The notes under the pieces are model-generated. The model ran no database searches. It saw only the letters and a program-made list of their open reading frames with translations, and was not told where the DNA came from. A program made the translations under genes and the position numbers. DNA of 64,000 bases, from positions 7,214,655 through 7,278,654 of the forward strand of contig JAJEKV010000054.1 of NCBI GenBank assembly GCA_021234155.1. The letters run 5' to 3'. This stretch comes from Isoetes taiwanensis (taxonomy: Eukaryota; Streptophyta; Lycopodiopsida; Isoetales; Isoetaceae). Of the stretch, positions 1 to 12,571 are shown piece by piece. Position 1 is the first letter of the stretch, and the number at the start of each line of letters is the position of its first letter.

Positions 1-916
1 AAGTCGCCCAATCTTAGTATCAAATAGTCTTTAATGTGTTCACTTATTTTTATCTTGTCTATGATCTTTGAAGAGAACAAGAAATGAATTCTAACCTTTT
101 GTCCACACTCAGTAGGGATTCTCACAAAGGATTTTCTCCCATCAAATCCAATCCCAATAGATCTGCCTTCACACTCCTCTATTTCTTCAATCTGCATACC
201 AGTGCATATACTAGTAAGCTATTTATTCCAAACTCCAAATACATGCAATTCATTTAAACGTGGTCTTATACTATTCTTTTAATCCTGGTCTTATGCAATC
301 CATATAGAACTTCGCCAGAACCTGTTTATTACCATTAGATGGGCATTTGTTTTGTAGCCAATAACTACCATCCTAGGCTCAATTATGGTAATCCGTGACA
401 TATGGCATCCTTTCATTTAACCCATAAACAATCATATTTATGTCTTGCGAGGCAAGTATATGTATCACATTTATAGGATTGATCTTCATAACATTATAAC
501 AGAGATTTATATAAACTTATCAGCATAATAACGAGCAATGTTATCTCAAAAAAACAAATATTATGATCATATATTTAATATAGAGGATCCAGTATTATCA
601 TCAAAATAGTTTGTATTCAGATGTAAACCAACTTAAGAAATTAAAAAGTATCTCTAGTATCCAGATCTCTTAACAGCAATTCTGCTACATCAGAAGTTTC
701 CTCTATACTAGTCTTCTATTTCCAGTGCCAAAATACATATCATATAGTAGACTCCAAATAGTATGCTATATAGTAGAATACTTTACGTATTAGTGCTTCA
801 TGCATCTTACTTCAGATTTTTTGCCCTGCCAAAAAAGCAAAAGGGCACCAAAGTTAGAACTCTGGTCAATTTTTTGGATGAGTTTTTATCAGACAGAAGT
901 AATCGGCATATAGCCC
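1..916. other. AT-rich flank downstream of copy D, no gene seen
   Basis: No reading frame or RNA gene could be supported. It would contain the 3' UTR and terminator of the minus-strand gene, but no clear polyadenylation signal can be singled out. Confidence 0.4.
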
Positions 917-3900
917 TTACTTGTCAAAAACAAGCATAGCTTGTATTCCTTCAGTATTCCTTTGTATGCCAAGCGATTTGCTTTTATTCACAGACTCAGC
1001 TCCAGGAGTGCAGCTAATGATGGTATCAGAGCTATCTGATAGATTAACTATGCTGCAACTGGGATCTAAGCTGCTTCTCATTACTCTCGGGGGCAGATAT
1101 GATTCGCTTCCACCTCCAGATTTTTGAGACACCCAAGAGTTGGTGGTTGTACGTTCCTCATTTGAATTTTTGCTGTATTTTTTCCTTAAGAATTCTTCAT
1201 CTTTGAGCATGATTTCACATACTTCAACAAGTCTAGTATTGCCAAAGCTTAATATCACATCACAGCTTGGATTTATTGTCAGCTTGTTGGCAATCTTTAT
1301 CATGGTATCCCTGGCATGCAGATATGCCAGCTGTGCCATGATAGGCTTTTTCAGGTTTTGTCTTATGAAATGTAGAAAATAGGCCATTCTTCCAGCTGCA
1401 GAATATTTTGGGTAGATGATGTCCAAATGATTAAAAAGATACCATATCGCCTGGTCAAACCAAGTGATTGAATCCTTACAAGTATCAGGCGGGCAGCTGC
1501 ATTTTAAGTAGGGACTCCAGCTTCTCCATATTTTATGTAAGTATGAGTATCCCCTCTCTGTATTCAAGTAGGCCATATGGGCTTTAACACATAGAGTAAC
1601 TCCACTGTTCATCCTACATTTTTTATCAAAAACCTCAGTATGGCACGGAAAGTTAATCTCTACTTCGTCCATTATCTTCACCATATTATTGGTGTCATTG
1701 ATGACAGCCACTAACTCCTCCTCATTAATATCTGCCAACAACGTCCATGCTTTGGTACTAATAGGAGCCAGCACTCCAAAATTGAGGCTTCGCCATAAAC
1801 CCTGATGAAATTCTTCCCCTAGCCATTCAATGGCCATTTCTGAGATAATAGGGAAGCGAAGGCAGTTTCCCAATGTCAACCTAACCAGCTTATCTATGTT
1901 ACTATTTTTGAGATCTGCCTCCTTCTCCTTCTTTATAAGATCAATGTCAACTTTGGGTATAAACTTGACAAACCCATCAGAATTCCCCTCCTCAATAACA
2001 TTATCTATCTGTTTCTTTTTATCAATTTCAAATGTATTATCTTGGAGATTGTGTACCTTTTCTAAGTATGTTACCGTAGCCATGCACTCCATGGATAACA
2101 TGTCATCCAAATCGGTACGATCAGCAAGAATCTCCTGTGTCTTTGAGAAGAGCTGTTGGATCAGATCTTTGCATGCCTCTAAGGTCATTCCCCGCTTGTC
2201 CAGCATCAGGAATGTTTCAAACCATGAACTGAACCCTAAATGTATAATAGGTGAAAACTGATCCTGTTGCAGTCTTCTGTTCAGTTCCAGCATCAGTGTA
2301 TGAATCTCAGCATTAGGTATAAGGGCAATAATCCCCTGGACAGCATTATTTGGAGGGTTTCCCACTTCACCATAGCCCATGTCCAGTAGGTGTTTCATCC
2401 AGCTATTTCTCTACATTGCACCATCCACAGGATTAGTACACTAGAAACTAAGAAAGATCTAACATATTAAGTATTGACTGTGTTTGTTAGATAACTCCAA
2501 CAAATGGAAGTCCCGAATTCTTCTTATTTATATTTACATCAAAACTTCACAATATTTTGTTTAAAACAAAAATAAAGCTCCATATATGATGCAAACATTC
2601 CTATCATATCCATCCTAGTTTTAAACTAGGCCACAGTCCACTTAATATATTAGCAGGCAACATAATGCAAGACATCAGCATTTGCATATTATTATTTTCA
2701 TATGTTTAACATTTATGACAACATAAGCTTAACATTTCATAAATTTTTGAAGGCTATCTTTAGTTATAAACTTTATAATCCAAAAAACTTCTTAAGATAT
2801 TATAATGTCTCAGTTTGTACACTTATAAAATCCGAAATCTATACCAGTTTTTACAAAATCAAGGTTTCAGGAATAACTTTTCTTTGAATACTTTAATTTG
2901 ACTGTTTAGATTCACATATAAGTTACATTGCTTCTGACTTTTAGATACATGAATACATCAGATTAATGATTATCATAATCCAAGCCTGCTTTCCCTAAAA
3001 ACTTTCATTAAGGAAATCTTTTATATATATCATAAGAAAATCGGACAGATCTCACCATGAAGAATCATATCCTATGCTCTAATAGCATTATGCTCGATCT
3101 TCAGTTGCATTCCATTCGTATGGACAGATCCATAGACCAACCACAACACACAGAAAAAGAACTCCAAGGAGAAGATATCTGGGTTACCTGCATCCAACCA
3201 ATATACTAGTTAGCAATAAACATGGTAACAGTATAAGGGATGACAGGTAAGCTGTTAGATATCTTGGCTCTTCGCCCTTCACCTAGAGATTCCCAAAGTG
3301 CATTGGGTCTATAAAATTAGTGAAGACAAGAATAGAGCTGATTATTCCTATAATATATTCATTGGTCAGTAACCTAGTTATTTACCATAATCATTCATCT
3401 AATGCCACTATTCTGCTGGCAGTTTACCTTTAGCCATTCTTATGGTCTCTTTACTTTAGATCTAACAACTAGATTAGTAGAGCCGAAACTGGAATATCCA
3501 AAACCATACTTAGCCTCTTAACATTAGTGCAGTAATACTCCCATAATAACCCATATTTTATCACCTTCACATGATTCTTGGATAGGCCATAATATGGGAG
3601 GAACATAGACCCCACAATCGCTTCTAACATTCGGACCTAATCGCTCTTAAAATCCATTAAAAAATCTGCTTGTATGTACGCAGCCTACCTTATGCGAGCG
3701 TAACTTGACAACAAGATCTTATCTATGATGTAAAGCATAAGTAGACATTTTGGTTATAAATATCATGACAAAACATATGGCGAAAACTTCTTATATTTAG
3801 TCATTATGAGCAATTTTTACATCAACTAATATCACTTAACCTTTACCCAAATACCATACCAAACTGTTTAACCATCTTCATGTAATATAACAAATTCAAT

Positions 3901-4077
3901 GATACAAAGTATTCTAACCTGGTGAGAGTCGCTCCTATCACCATTGCTTTGTTTGGGTGCTTTTTGGACATACTTCCCACTAAAGTTTGGCTTAACATTT
4001 CGCTTGAATGGGAGATTCCCAGCTAACTGCGCCTTACTCTTTTTTCCGGGATGCCTTTCGTATTTCCCTTTGGGCAT
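917..4077 (-). CDS. two-exon gene of an unrecognised family (copy D), 550 codons
   Basis: I do not recognise this protein. Exon 1 runs 4077 to 3919 (53 codons, very basic: MPKGKYERHPGKKSK at the start, ending SDSHQ). Exon 2 runs 2410 to 917 (497 codons, starting RNSWMKHLLDMG). The donor is CACCAG|GTTAG and the acceptor GCAATGTAG|AGAAAT, with a CTAAT branch point about 25 nt upstream. Both exons are phase 0, so the join keeps the frame. Exon 2 has no membrane segment or signal peptide that I can see. It has Cys/His-rich patches (KCSCPPDTC near residue 360) and a Ser/Thr-rich C-terminal tail. The start is the first ATG in frame; TTG codons further up are not used. The copy at 45.9-48.2 kb shares the W-M-L-Y and N-x-P-x-x-AVQ-x-I pattern at the start of exon 2, so the frame is supported by homology. 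Function unknown; a DNA- or RNA-binding basic N-terminus is only a guess. Confidence 0.7.
2411..3918 (-). other. phase-0 intron of copy D, carrying structured element D
   Basis: This 1508-nt AT-rich intron lies between the two exons of copy D. It contains the conserved element at 3172-3283. The part from about 2519 to 3193 is present again, almost unchanged, at 4919-5593. A short stretch near 2483-2530 resembles 6388-6440 and 10385-10440 in the tandem copies, which shows that these introns are homologous. Confidence 0.6.
3172..3283 (-). ncRNA. conserved intronic structured element, copy D
   Basis: Read on the minus strand it starts GGTGAAGGGCGAAGAGCC. The closing stem is AAGATATCT (3265-3257) with AGATATCTT (3180-3172), 9 of 9 pairs. 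An inner stem is TTACCTG (3250-3244) with CAGGTAA (3190-3184), 7 of 7. A GCTAAC branch-point match (3214-3209) lies about 20 nt before CAG|GTAACC, where an acceptor CAG meets a donor-like GTAAC. The same order of parts occurs in eight other copies. The element sits inside the intron of copy D and has no conserved reading frame. It could be a regulated cassette or poison exon, a recursive splice site, or another structured RNA. Confidence 0.6.
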
Positions 4078-4895
4078 TTTGCTACCTGATCGCCTCAATC
4101 ATAGACAGAATGAAAAAGAGGGAAGCAAATACCTTCATTTCGTATGGCTCTCCACCTTATATAGTCTGCGGATGTGGTCATGTCGAAATCCTTTTCAAAG
4201 AACAATAAATTTTCCCTGCTCATATTGGCGCCAACATCTTTTTATAAATGCCTGTCTTATCATCTCTGTTTTGTATTAGAGCATCGAAATGCTCCTATCG
4301 GACCTGTTTCGAAGCTGCTCGCCGCCGCCATCATTGAATACATACCTAATTCCGGACATTCCAAAATACAACCATTTCCCCGTATTTTGCTTTTTATAAT
4401 ACAACATAAGGTTAGGAACAAAAACGAACCACAACCACTTAAATATTCCCAAATATTCGGAATGTTAACATTTTTCTTCTCCACCTACATGTATTTAAAT
4501 ATGCGAACACCATTACATTATTTTACAATATTCTAGTGAACTGCACAAGCCATGCAAGAACTATGGGTCATACTAGCCATAATTTTCACATATGCTTCAA
4601 TCTCCCAGTCACCTGCATTTCCTAACCTTTACTATTTCCCAGGCAATGGACGACAATCCCTAAATATATCGATAATACCAAATAATAGATCATAGAGTTC
4701 TCCCAAAATGAGCTCTTCTTATGATCCATGCTTCTACAAATTAATCCAGTAATCACAGCAACCCATTAATCAAGATATTGCATTACATTAAATTTCATTA
4801 TATAGCACAACTTTGTACTAGCATAGCAGAACTAATAATCCTCCCGCTCTTCATGATGTTGCCATGGTTGTGCTTATCCTCTTCTTCTTCTTCTT

Positions 4896-4918
<23 letters not shown>
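4078..4918. other. upstream region of copy D, no gene seen
   Basis: This stretch lies 5' of exon 1 of copy D and should hold its promoter and 5' UTR. The short open frames in it show no recognisable protein. It ends in a TTC run of about 50 bp (4877-4925) next to the start of a duplicated segment. Confidence 0.35.
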
Positions 4919-4926
<8 letters not shown>

Positions 4927-5593
4927 TTTATATTTACATCAAAACTTCACAATATTTTGTTTAAAACAAAAATAAAGCTCCATATATGATGCAAACATTC
5001 CTATCATATCCATCCTAGTTTTAAACTAGGCCACAGTCCACTTAATATATTAGCAGGCAACATAATGCAAGACATCAGCATTTGCATATTATTATTTTCA
5101 TATGTTTAACATTTATGACAACATAAGCTTAACATTTCATAAATTTTTGAAGGCTATCTTTAGTTATAAACTTTATAATCCAAAAAACTTCTTAAGATAT
5201 TATAATGTCTCAGTTTGTACACTTATAAAATCCGAAATCTATACCAGTTTTTACAAAATCAAGGTTTCAGGAATAACTTTTCTTTGAATACTTTAATTTG
5301 ACTGTTTAGATTCACATATAAGTTACATTGCTTCTGACTTTTAGATACATGAATACATCAGATTAATGATTATCATAATCCAAGCCTGCTTTCCCTAAAA
5401 ACTTTCATTAAGGAAATCTTTTATATATATCATAAGAAAATCGGACAGATCTCACCATGAAGAATCATATCCTATGCTCTAATAGCATTATGCTCGATCT
5501 TCAGTTGCATTCCATTCGTATGGACAGATCCATAGACCAACCACAACACACAGAAAAAGAACTCCAAGGAGAAGATATCTGGGTTACCTGCAT
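4919..5593 (-). repeat. partial duplicate of copy D intron, with half of the structured element
   Basis: This 675-bp segment is nearly identical to 2519-3193, exactly 2400 bp away. The left junction is in a TTC run. The right junction lies just after the CAG|GTAACCC point of the element, so only the 3' arm of the closing stem and the donor-like part were copied. The sequence on the far side (5594 on) is unrelated. An 89-codon minus-strand frame crosses the junction but has no recognisable product. Confidence 0.75.
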
Positions 5594-5811
5594 AGAGGGC
5601 CGGGAATGTCAGGTGGATTCCGGCGGCTAAAACAGAGAAAAGACCATACAAGTCATACACCGACGGAAAGCTCGTTCGATAAGCTTTCCAACGAGCCCAA
5701 GAACGTCTGAATCTGACACCGGAATCCCGAGTTATGAGCAAAAGAGCAGGGCTGAAACCCTAAGCGCCAGTGTAAGCGCCTGGAAGAATAAACATCCAAT
5801 ATGTAGCACGG
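5594..5811. other. unidentified segment between duplication blocks
   Basis: This is more GC-rich than its surroundings and contains stretches such as AAGCTCGTTCGATAAGCTTT and GGAATCCCGAGTTATGAGC. Similar phrases occur in many plant retroelement-like repeats (inference from general knowledge). No coding capacity could be assigned. Confidence 0.3.
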
Positions 5812-6864
5812 GAGCAAGCATAGTATAAAATATTTTTGTAGTGTACAAAATCCAACTAGAATGATATAAATTCATGTTTCAATGATTTGAAGCTCCGAAG
5901 AGAATGAAAAACAAAAGAGAATATTATCTTCTTCTTCTTCTTCTTCTTCTTCTTCTTCTCCCACAATCCCTCCCTCGGGATGTAGGACTCCTCTTTTTAT
6001 AAGGAAAGCAGGACCCCCCCATAAAAAGAGGGGTCCTACTTCCTTACACTAGAAGAAAAACAGATTCATAGAATCTTTCAATCAGCATCAAATTTTTGTA
6101 TCATCTTTATCTTATGAGTATAAGGTGCATTAGACCAAATACCATATCCGCATTAGCAGATAAATCAAGAACTAGTACAATGGACTAGTTCAAGACCCGA
6201 CAAATTGTCAAGGTTTTAAAATCTTTGAAGTACATGAGGCACAGTGGGCCCTAAGTACCATGGACAACCTGATATAGTATACAACACCATATCATAATAG
6301 GCTATGGGCCATTTACCATAACATATGGTAGCAGAACCTATTTTCTTGTCCAAAAGCAATATAATACACACTAACCTGGTTTGTAGAAGAGATGCGTTTG
6401 CCAGATAACTCCAGCAAGTGGAAATCACAATTTCTTCTTCGTACATGTTCTTGCCAAGACTACAGTCACAGTTATGCAAAAAATTACATTAAAAGAACCT
6501 TGTTCAAGGCAAGATCACTTATCCTAATATCCACCCTGGTTTTTTACGCCAGGCCACATCAGGCACTCTCCAAACCAAAGCCCATATAACTTGTCAATTA
6601 ATCTTCCATCTATAAACTTGAATAATCTTACATATTGTCATATAATTTTACATATTGTCATATAATTTTACATCTTTAAACTCGAATAATTTTACGTCTT
6701 ATCATAAAATCTTACAACTATAAACTTAAATCTTACATCTTACATCTATGAAGTTTTGAAATTGGAAGTATAGAGTGTAACGTAGACTTTGACACTTGAT
6801 ATAAGATATTCCATCCTCTTCCGCGTTAACGCCAACTCTAACAACAAAATGGAGACAATTAGAG

Positions 6865-6970
6865 GAGAGAACCCGTACCTGCAGCCAATCAATACACAAT
6901 TAGCGTGAAAAAACTAAATGTGCAAGGGCCAAAAATTACATTGGGTCTCTCAGTTTATCACTGATCACCA
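6865..6970 (-). ncRNA. conserved intronic structured element, copy F1
   Basis: On the minus strand the closing stem is GAGAGACCC (6951-6943) with GGGTTCTCTC (6874-6865), with one bulged base. A GCTAAT branch point is followed by GATTGGCTGCAG|GTACGGG. The upstream GTGATAAACTG matches the GGATAACC lead of other copies. The inner stem present in F2 (GTACCT) is lost here (GTAATT), so this copy may be decaying. Confidence 0.5.
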
Positions 6971-7628
6971 ATTGTATCCTTTTGCCCTGAGATGACATTA
7001 ACTAAAAAGGCCTGGAATAGAAACATATCTAGCATTATAATTTCTCAACTAATCTCAATCATTCCCATTAGACGAGAACTAATTTCTTAGTCCCAAATCT
7101 AGCTGGTCATGTTGATAATTTGTGCATTAGCATTATAATTACCTTACAGCTTTAATTATCAAGTCTTTAATTATCAAGTCTTTGACATTTTAAACTTCCT
7201 CAGTTTGACATCTAAACTTGCTCAATTTGATCTCAACATATTATTTCTGCATTAAATCCATCTACATCTTCTAACTCATGTCAATCTCTAACATAATATT
7301 TATAACGTATGATTTAGAATTTCATATAGATTCTTGAACATATAGATTCTCAAATATAGTTTCTGGAACTTATAGATTCACAAATGAAACGATCAACTAT
7401 TTCCAAAATAGTTACTCTGTTAAGCTAACAAAGCACAGAAATGTTTCAAAGCCAATATAAGACAAGGCTCTAATCAAACCTGATTTAGAGATCTTCATTT
7501 ATTCTTTTGATAAAGTGTTGACGCCAAGATTTTCTTTCAACTTAGCTTGCAATGAGTGCCAAGGATAACCTACACCCTGCAAATGTGTATGAAAGCCAAT
7601 GCTCATTTTATCACAAAGCCTACATCAT

Positions 7629-8178
7629 CATTAGGGTTTTTTTGAGATTAAAAAAGGGCCTTCAAAACATGCCAACTAAGCCAAATGAAGATAAATGAAC
7701 TACCAATCAGAAATCAGAGCCTGACGGGTCCAATCAGCAAAACTGTTATAACTAACTCACTGGATCACATTTTCTAGCATAAGTGTTGATAGAAAAGTCC
7801 AAATGAGCTTTTGTTTGGTGCAATAGATAGATCTCATTGAGATCTTTCCAACCTTGGGTGGTTTGCATATCTTTTAGCTCCGTAGGATAGTAAAAAATGG
7901 TAAAAACTATATTTTTTGGAGTTTTGACAATCATAAGTGGTTAAAATATGTGCAAAGCACCTAAGGATGGAAAGATCTCAACGAGATCTATCTATTGCAC
8001 TAAACAAGAGCTCATTTGGACTTTTCTATCAACACTTATGCTAGAAAATGTGATCCGGTGAGTTAGTTATAACTGTTTTGCTGACTGGATTACCAGTTCT
8101 GTTTCTTGATTGGTAGTTCATATAGTTTAGTCAGCAGTTCTTAGAAGGCCCTTTTATGATCTCAAAAAATCCCTAATG
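7629..8178. mobile_element. 550-bp foldback MITE inserted in tandem copy 1
   Basis: Two arms of about 200-250 bp, roughly 85% alike, face each other around a short AT-rich loop. The ends are CATTAGGGTTTTTTTGAGAT and the inverse of CATTAGGGATTTTTTGAGAT. The flanks TACATCAT and TTTCCATTTCG join exactly to give the sequence of the empty copy at 11621-11640, so the boundaries are well set. No target-site duplication is left by these boundaries. No transposase is encoded, so it is non-autonomous. Confidence 0.8.
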
Positions 8179-8624
8179 TTTCCATTTCGAATCCAAGCTT
8201 TATGTATAGTAAGATCGAGGACATATTGAAAATCATAAACTCTATAACATTCTTGCTGTATGAATATACCATATAATCCTTAAAATGTTCTTCCAACAGC
8301 AAACCTTATAATGCGTCCATGTTTTCAAGCTGCCAGTTGGCATTCTTCGAACTTTTTTTTGCATATGTAATCTTAGCAGCATCCAGCCATGTTTTAATCA
8401 CCATCTGAACTAGCTAGCACTATTATCTGCCCTGAAATTCATCTGTAATAAGGTAGAGATATTGTTACAGCAGAAAGCATTTGTTTCATGCTCATTTGGA
8501 AGCTTGTTATTGCAGTACATAGATAGCATCAACAAAACTAGTCATGACAGAGTAAAGCCTTTTATGGCAATAACTACAAAATGAGACATCGGTCCATTAG
8601 TTTTAGATGAGCAAAGCATCAAAC

Positions 8625-9105
8625 CTGATTGTAAGAGCCACTTTTTTCGGCAAGCTTGTTAGGCATTTCCAACATTTATTTTGTATTACAACCAGCATAC
8701 ACTTTCGGCTACAACCAGTATATCCAGAATATCTTTGCACGTTTTGCTCCAACTCTGGTTTTGAGCGGCAGTCCTCCAAGCCATATTGGCATCACCACTA
8801 CCCGGAAGCCAACAAAGGGAAAGCTAAAACTTGGCAGTGTATGTCATCCCATAAATCCATACTTTCGGCAGCATATTTGGCAACTGTTTTTTGGCAAGCT
8901 GGCTCATACAGCTTATCAGACTTCATATACTTGGCCAAAGCACATAACAACCAATAAAAACGGCAAAAGATCACTTCGACCATTTCTAAAAACTTCCGGC
9001 ATCTATTTTTATTGAATCGAAATGGTAGCTTAAGATTGTAGATGTTGGTATTGAAACCAAAAGGTCAAGCAAGGCGGCCCATTTGGGCGCTAAAAACTTC
9101 CGTGG
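8625..9105 (-). pseudogene. degenerate first exon of the local gene family, copy F1
   Basis: The 3' end reads CTTACAATCAG|GTTTGATGC, matching the exon 1 donors of copies A (TCTAACCAG|GTTGGATGA) and D. Upstream, frames are broken. The longest continuous minus-strand stretch runs from a possible start VEVIFCRF to PLLASG and ends before the donor. The structured element follows 1.7 kb downstream because a MITE sits between. Start uncertain. It may be a true pseudogene or a gene broken by sequence error. Confidence 0.35.
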
Positions 9106-10861
9106 GCAAAGCCCTTTCTGCATAAAGTACTCTGCATAAAGTACAAATGTTTTACATGTATTCTATTTAGAATTTATTAAGAGATGCATCACATCATATA
9201 TGTAAACCATGTCATATATTAAATTAAATTAAGGTCATTGTCTCTATTACAAGGCCCCCAAAAATCTAGAGAGGCGTAGTTTTCAAGTCTTGTAATTTTT
9301 CAATGCCTAGAAGGTCAAGGTGCCATAATTATTACCATGTACACCCATCATTTCCTACAAGCACAAGTAAAAAGAGTATTTAATGCAATCACCTTTTTGC
9401 ACCAACGTGGCAATATCTCAACTATCCATTGCCAAAAAATAGCTTCACAAAAAGGCAACTATAGATATTGCTTTTTATTACCTCATATCTTCTTCTTATA
9501 TATGAACCTCATATATTTTTCACCATCAAAATCTCTATATATTTCACAATCTTAGGCCAAATTGCCTTAAACCACCATGCATCTTAGGCATATGCCCCCA
9601 AATTGCACCTTAGGCATAATAGTTCCATATAATATGTCAGAACAATCCCCCTAGAGGATGTGGCACTATAACCTATGTCACCGGCCAGTTTCTTAGTTTA
9701 AAGCCAAGTTTTACTTGTGAAGGCCACCATATTATGGAGAGCCACTTAGATTTCTACTGATTCCATAATATGGATCTTCTATTCTATTCTAAGTCAAATT
9801 ACAACATAGAGCAAGCATAGTATAAAATATTTTTGTAGTGTACAAAATCCAACTACAATGATATAAATTCATGTTTCAATGATTTGAAGCTCCGAAGAGA
9901 ATGAAAAACAAAAGAGAATATTATCTTCTTCTTCTTCTTCTTCTTCTTCTTCTTCTCCCACAATCCCTCCCTCGGGATGTAGGACTCCTCTTTTTATAAG
10001 GAAAGCAGGACCCCCCTATAAAAAGAGGGGTCCTACTTCCTTACACCAGAAGAAAAACAGATTCATAGAATCTTTCAATCAGCATCAAATTTTTGTATCA
10101 TCTTTATCTTATGAGTATAAGGTGCATTAGACCAAATACCATATCCGCATTAGCAGATAAATCAAGAACTAGTACAATGGACTAGTTCAAGACCCGACAA
10201 ATTGTCAGGGTTTTAAAATCTTTGAAGTACATGAGGCACAGTGGGCCCTAAGTACCATGGACAGCCTGATATAGTATACAACACCATATCATAATAGGCT
10301 ATGGGCCATTTACCATAACATATGGTAGCAGAACCTATTTTCTTGTCCAAAAGCAATATAATACACACTAACCTGGTTTGTAGAAGAGATGCGTTTGCCA
10401 GATAACTCCAGCAAGTGGAAATCACAATTTCTTCTTCGTACATGTTCTTGCCAAGACTACAGTCACAGTTATGCAAAAAATTACATTAAAAGAACCTTGT
10501 TCAAGGCAAGATCACTTATCCTAATATCCACCCTGGTTTTTTACGCCAGGCCACATCAGGCACTCTCCAAACCAAAGCCCATATAACTTGTCAATTAATC
10601 TTCCATCTATAAACTTGAATAATCTTACATATTGTCATATAATTTTACATATTGTCATATAATTTTACATCTTTAAACTCGAATAATTTTACGTCTTATC
10701 ATAAAATCTTACAACTATAAACTTAAATCTTACATCTTACATCTATGAAGTTTTGAAATTGGAAGTATAGAGTGTAACGTAGACTTTGACACTTGATATA
10801 AGATATTCCATCCTCTTCCGCGTTAACGCCAACTCTAACAGCAAAATGGAGACAATTAGAG

Positions 10862-10966
10862 GAGAGAACCCGTACCTGCAGCCAATCAATACACAATTAG
10901 CGTGAAAACGGTAAATGTGCAAGGGCCAAAAGGTACATTGGGTCTCTCAGTTTATCACTGATCACC
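10862..10966 (-). ncRNA. conserved intronic structured element, copy F2
   Basis: Same architecture as F1. The closing stem is GAGAGACCC (10948-10940) with GGGTTCTCTC (10871-10862), one base bulged. The inner stem GTACCT/AGGTAC is intact. A GCTAAT branch point and GGCTGCAG|GTACGGG follow. It lies about 1.1 kb downstream of the degenerate first exon on the same strand, the same order as in copy D. Confidence 0.55.
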
Positions 10967-12071
10967 AATTGTATCCTTTTGCCCTGAGATGACATTAACT
11001 AAAAAGGCCTGGAATAGAAACATATCTAGCATTATAATTTCTCAACTAATCTCAATCATTCCCATTAGACGAGAACTAATTTCTTAGTCCCAAATCTAGC
11101 TGGTCATGTTGATAATTTGTGCATTAGCATTATAATTACCTTACAGCTTTAATTATCAAGTCTTTAATTATCAAGTCTTTGACATTTTAAACTTCCTCAG
11201 TTTGACATCTAAACTTGCTCAATTTGATCTCAACATATTATTTCTGCATTAAATCCATCTACATCTTCTAACTCATGTCAATCTCTAACATAATATTTAT
11301 AACGTATGATTTAGAATTTCATATAGATTCTTGAACATATAGATTCTCAAATATAGTTTCTGGAACTTATAGATTCACAAATGAAACGATCAACTATTTC
11401 CAAAATAGTTACTCTGTTAAGCTAACAAAGCACAGAAATGTTTCAAAGCCAATATAAGACAAGGCTCTAATCAAACCTGATTTAGAGATCTTCATTTATT
11501 CTTTTGATAAAGTGTTGACGCCAAGATTTTCTTTCAACTTAGCTTGCAATGAGTGCCAAGGATAACCTGCACCCTGCAAATGTGTATGAAAGCCAATGCT
11601 CATTTTATCACAAAGCCTACATCATTTTCCATTTCGAATCCAAGCTTTATGTATAGTAAGATCGAGGACATATTGAAAATCATAAACTCTATAACATTCT
11701 TGCTGTATGAAAATACCATATAATCCTTAAAATGTTCTTCCAACAGCAAACCTTATAATGCGTCCATGTTTTCAAGCTGCCAGTTGGCATTCTTCGAACT
11801 TTTTTTTGCATATGTAATCTTAGCAGCATCCAGCCATGTTTTAATCACCATCTGAACTAGCTAGCACTATTATCTGCCCTGAAATTCATCTGTAATAAGG
11901 TAGAGATATTGTTACAGCAGAAAGCATTTGTTTCATGCTCATTTGGAAGCTTGTTATTGCAGTACATAGATAGCATCAACAAAACTAGTCATGACAGAGT
12001 AAAGCCTTTTATGGCAATAACTACAAAATGAGACATCGGTCCATTAGTTTTAGATGAGCAAAGCATCAAAC

Positions 12072-12571
12072 CTGATTGTAAGAGCCACTTTTTTCGGCAA
12101 GCTTGTTAGGCATTTCCAACATTTATTTTGTATTACAACCAGCATACACTTTCGGCTACAACCAGTATATCCAGAATATCTTTGCACGTTTTGCTCCAAC
12201 TCTGGTTTTGAGCGGCAGTCCTCCAAGCCATATTGGCATCACCACTACCCGGAAGCCAACAAAGGGAAAGCTAAAACTTGGCAGTGTATGTCATCCCATA
12301 AATCCATACTTTCGGCAGCATATTTGGCAACTGTTTTTTGGCAAGCTGGCTCATACAGCTTATCAGACTTCATATACTTGGCCAAAGCACATAACAACCA
12401 ATAAAAACGGCAAAAGATCACTTCGACCATTTCTAAAAAACTTCCGGCATCTATTTTTATTGAATCGAAATGGTAGCTTAAGATTGTAGATGTTGGTATT
12501 GAAACCAAAAGGTCAAGCAAGGCGGCCCATTTGGGCGCTAAAAACTTCCGTGGGCAAAGCCCTTTCTGCAT
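12072..12571 (-). pseudogene. degenerate first exon of the local gene family, copy F2
   Basis: Counterpart of the F1 exon in the second tandem unit, with the same donor CTTACAATCAG|GTTTGATGC. One extra A near 12435 shifts the frame relative to F1 and opens a 108-codon frame (12571-12245). That frame does not reach the donor. No protein family is recognised. Confidence 0.35.

Larger units (their letters stand above)
5812..9808. repeat. tandem duplication block, copy 1 (F1)
   Basis: A 3997-bp unit starting at GAGCAAGCATAGTATAAAAT. It is repeated head to tail at 9809-13246 (3438 bp), with a third partial start at 13247. The two units are nearly identical apart from a 550-bp MITE in copy 1 and small changes. 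Each carries a degenerate first exon of the local family, one structured element and a TTC run, all read on the minus strand. Confidence 0.85.

Noticed and set aside
2702-2887. 61-codon plus-strand frame repeated at 5102-5287
   Set aside because: It is identical only because the intron segment is duplicated; it is antisense within the copy D intron and low in complexity.
8607-9015. Two plus-strand frames of 116 and 119 codons, repeated at 12054-12489
   Set aside because: They lie opposite the minus-strand exon relic, have no recognised domain, and the second copy changes its C-terminus through one extra A.
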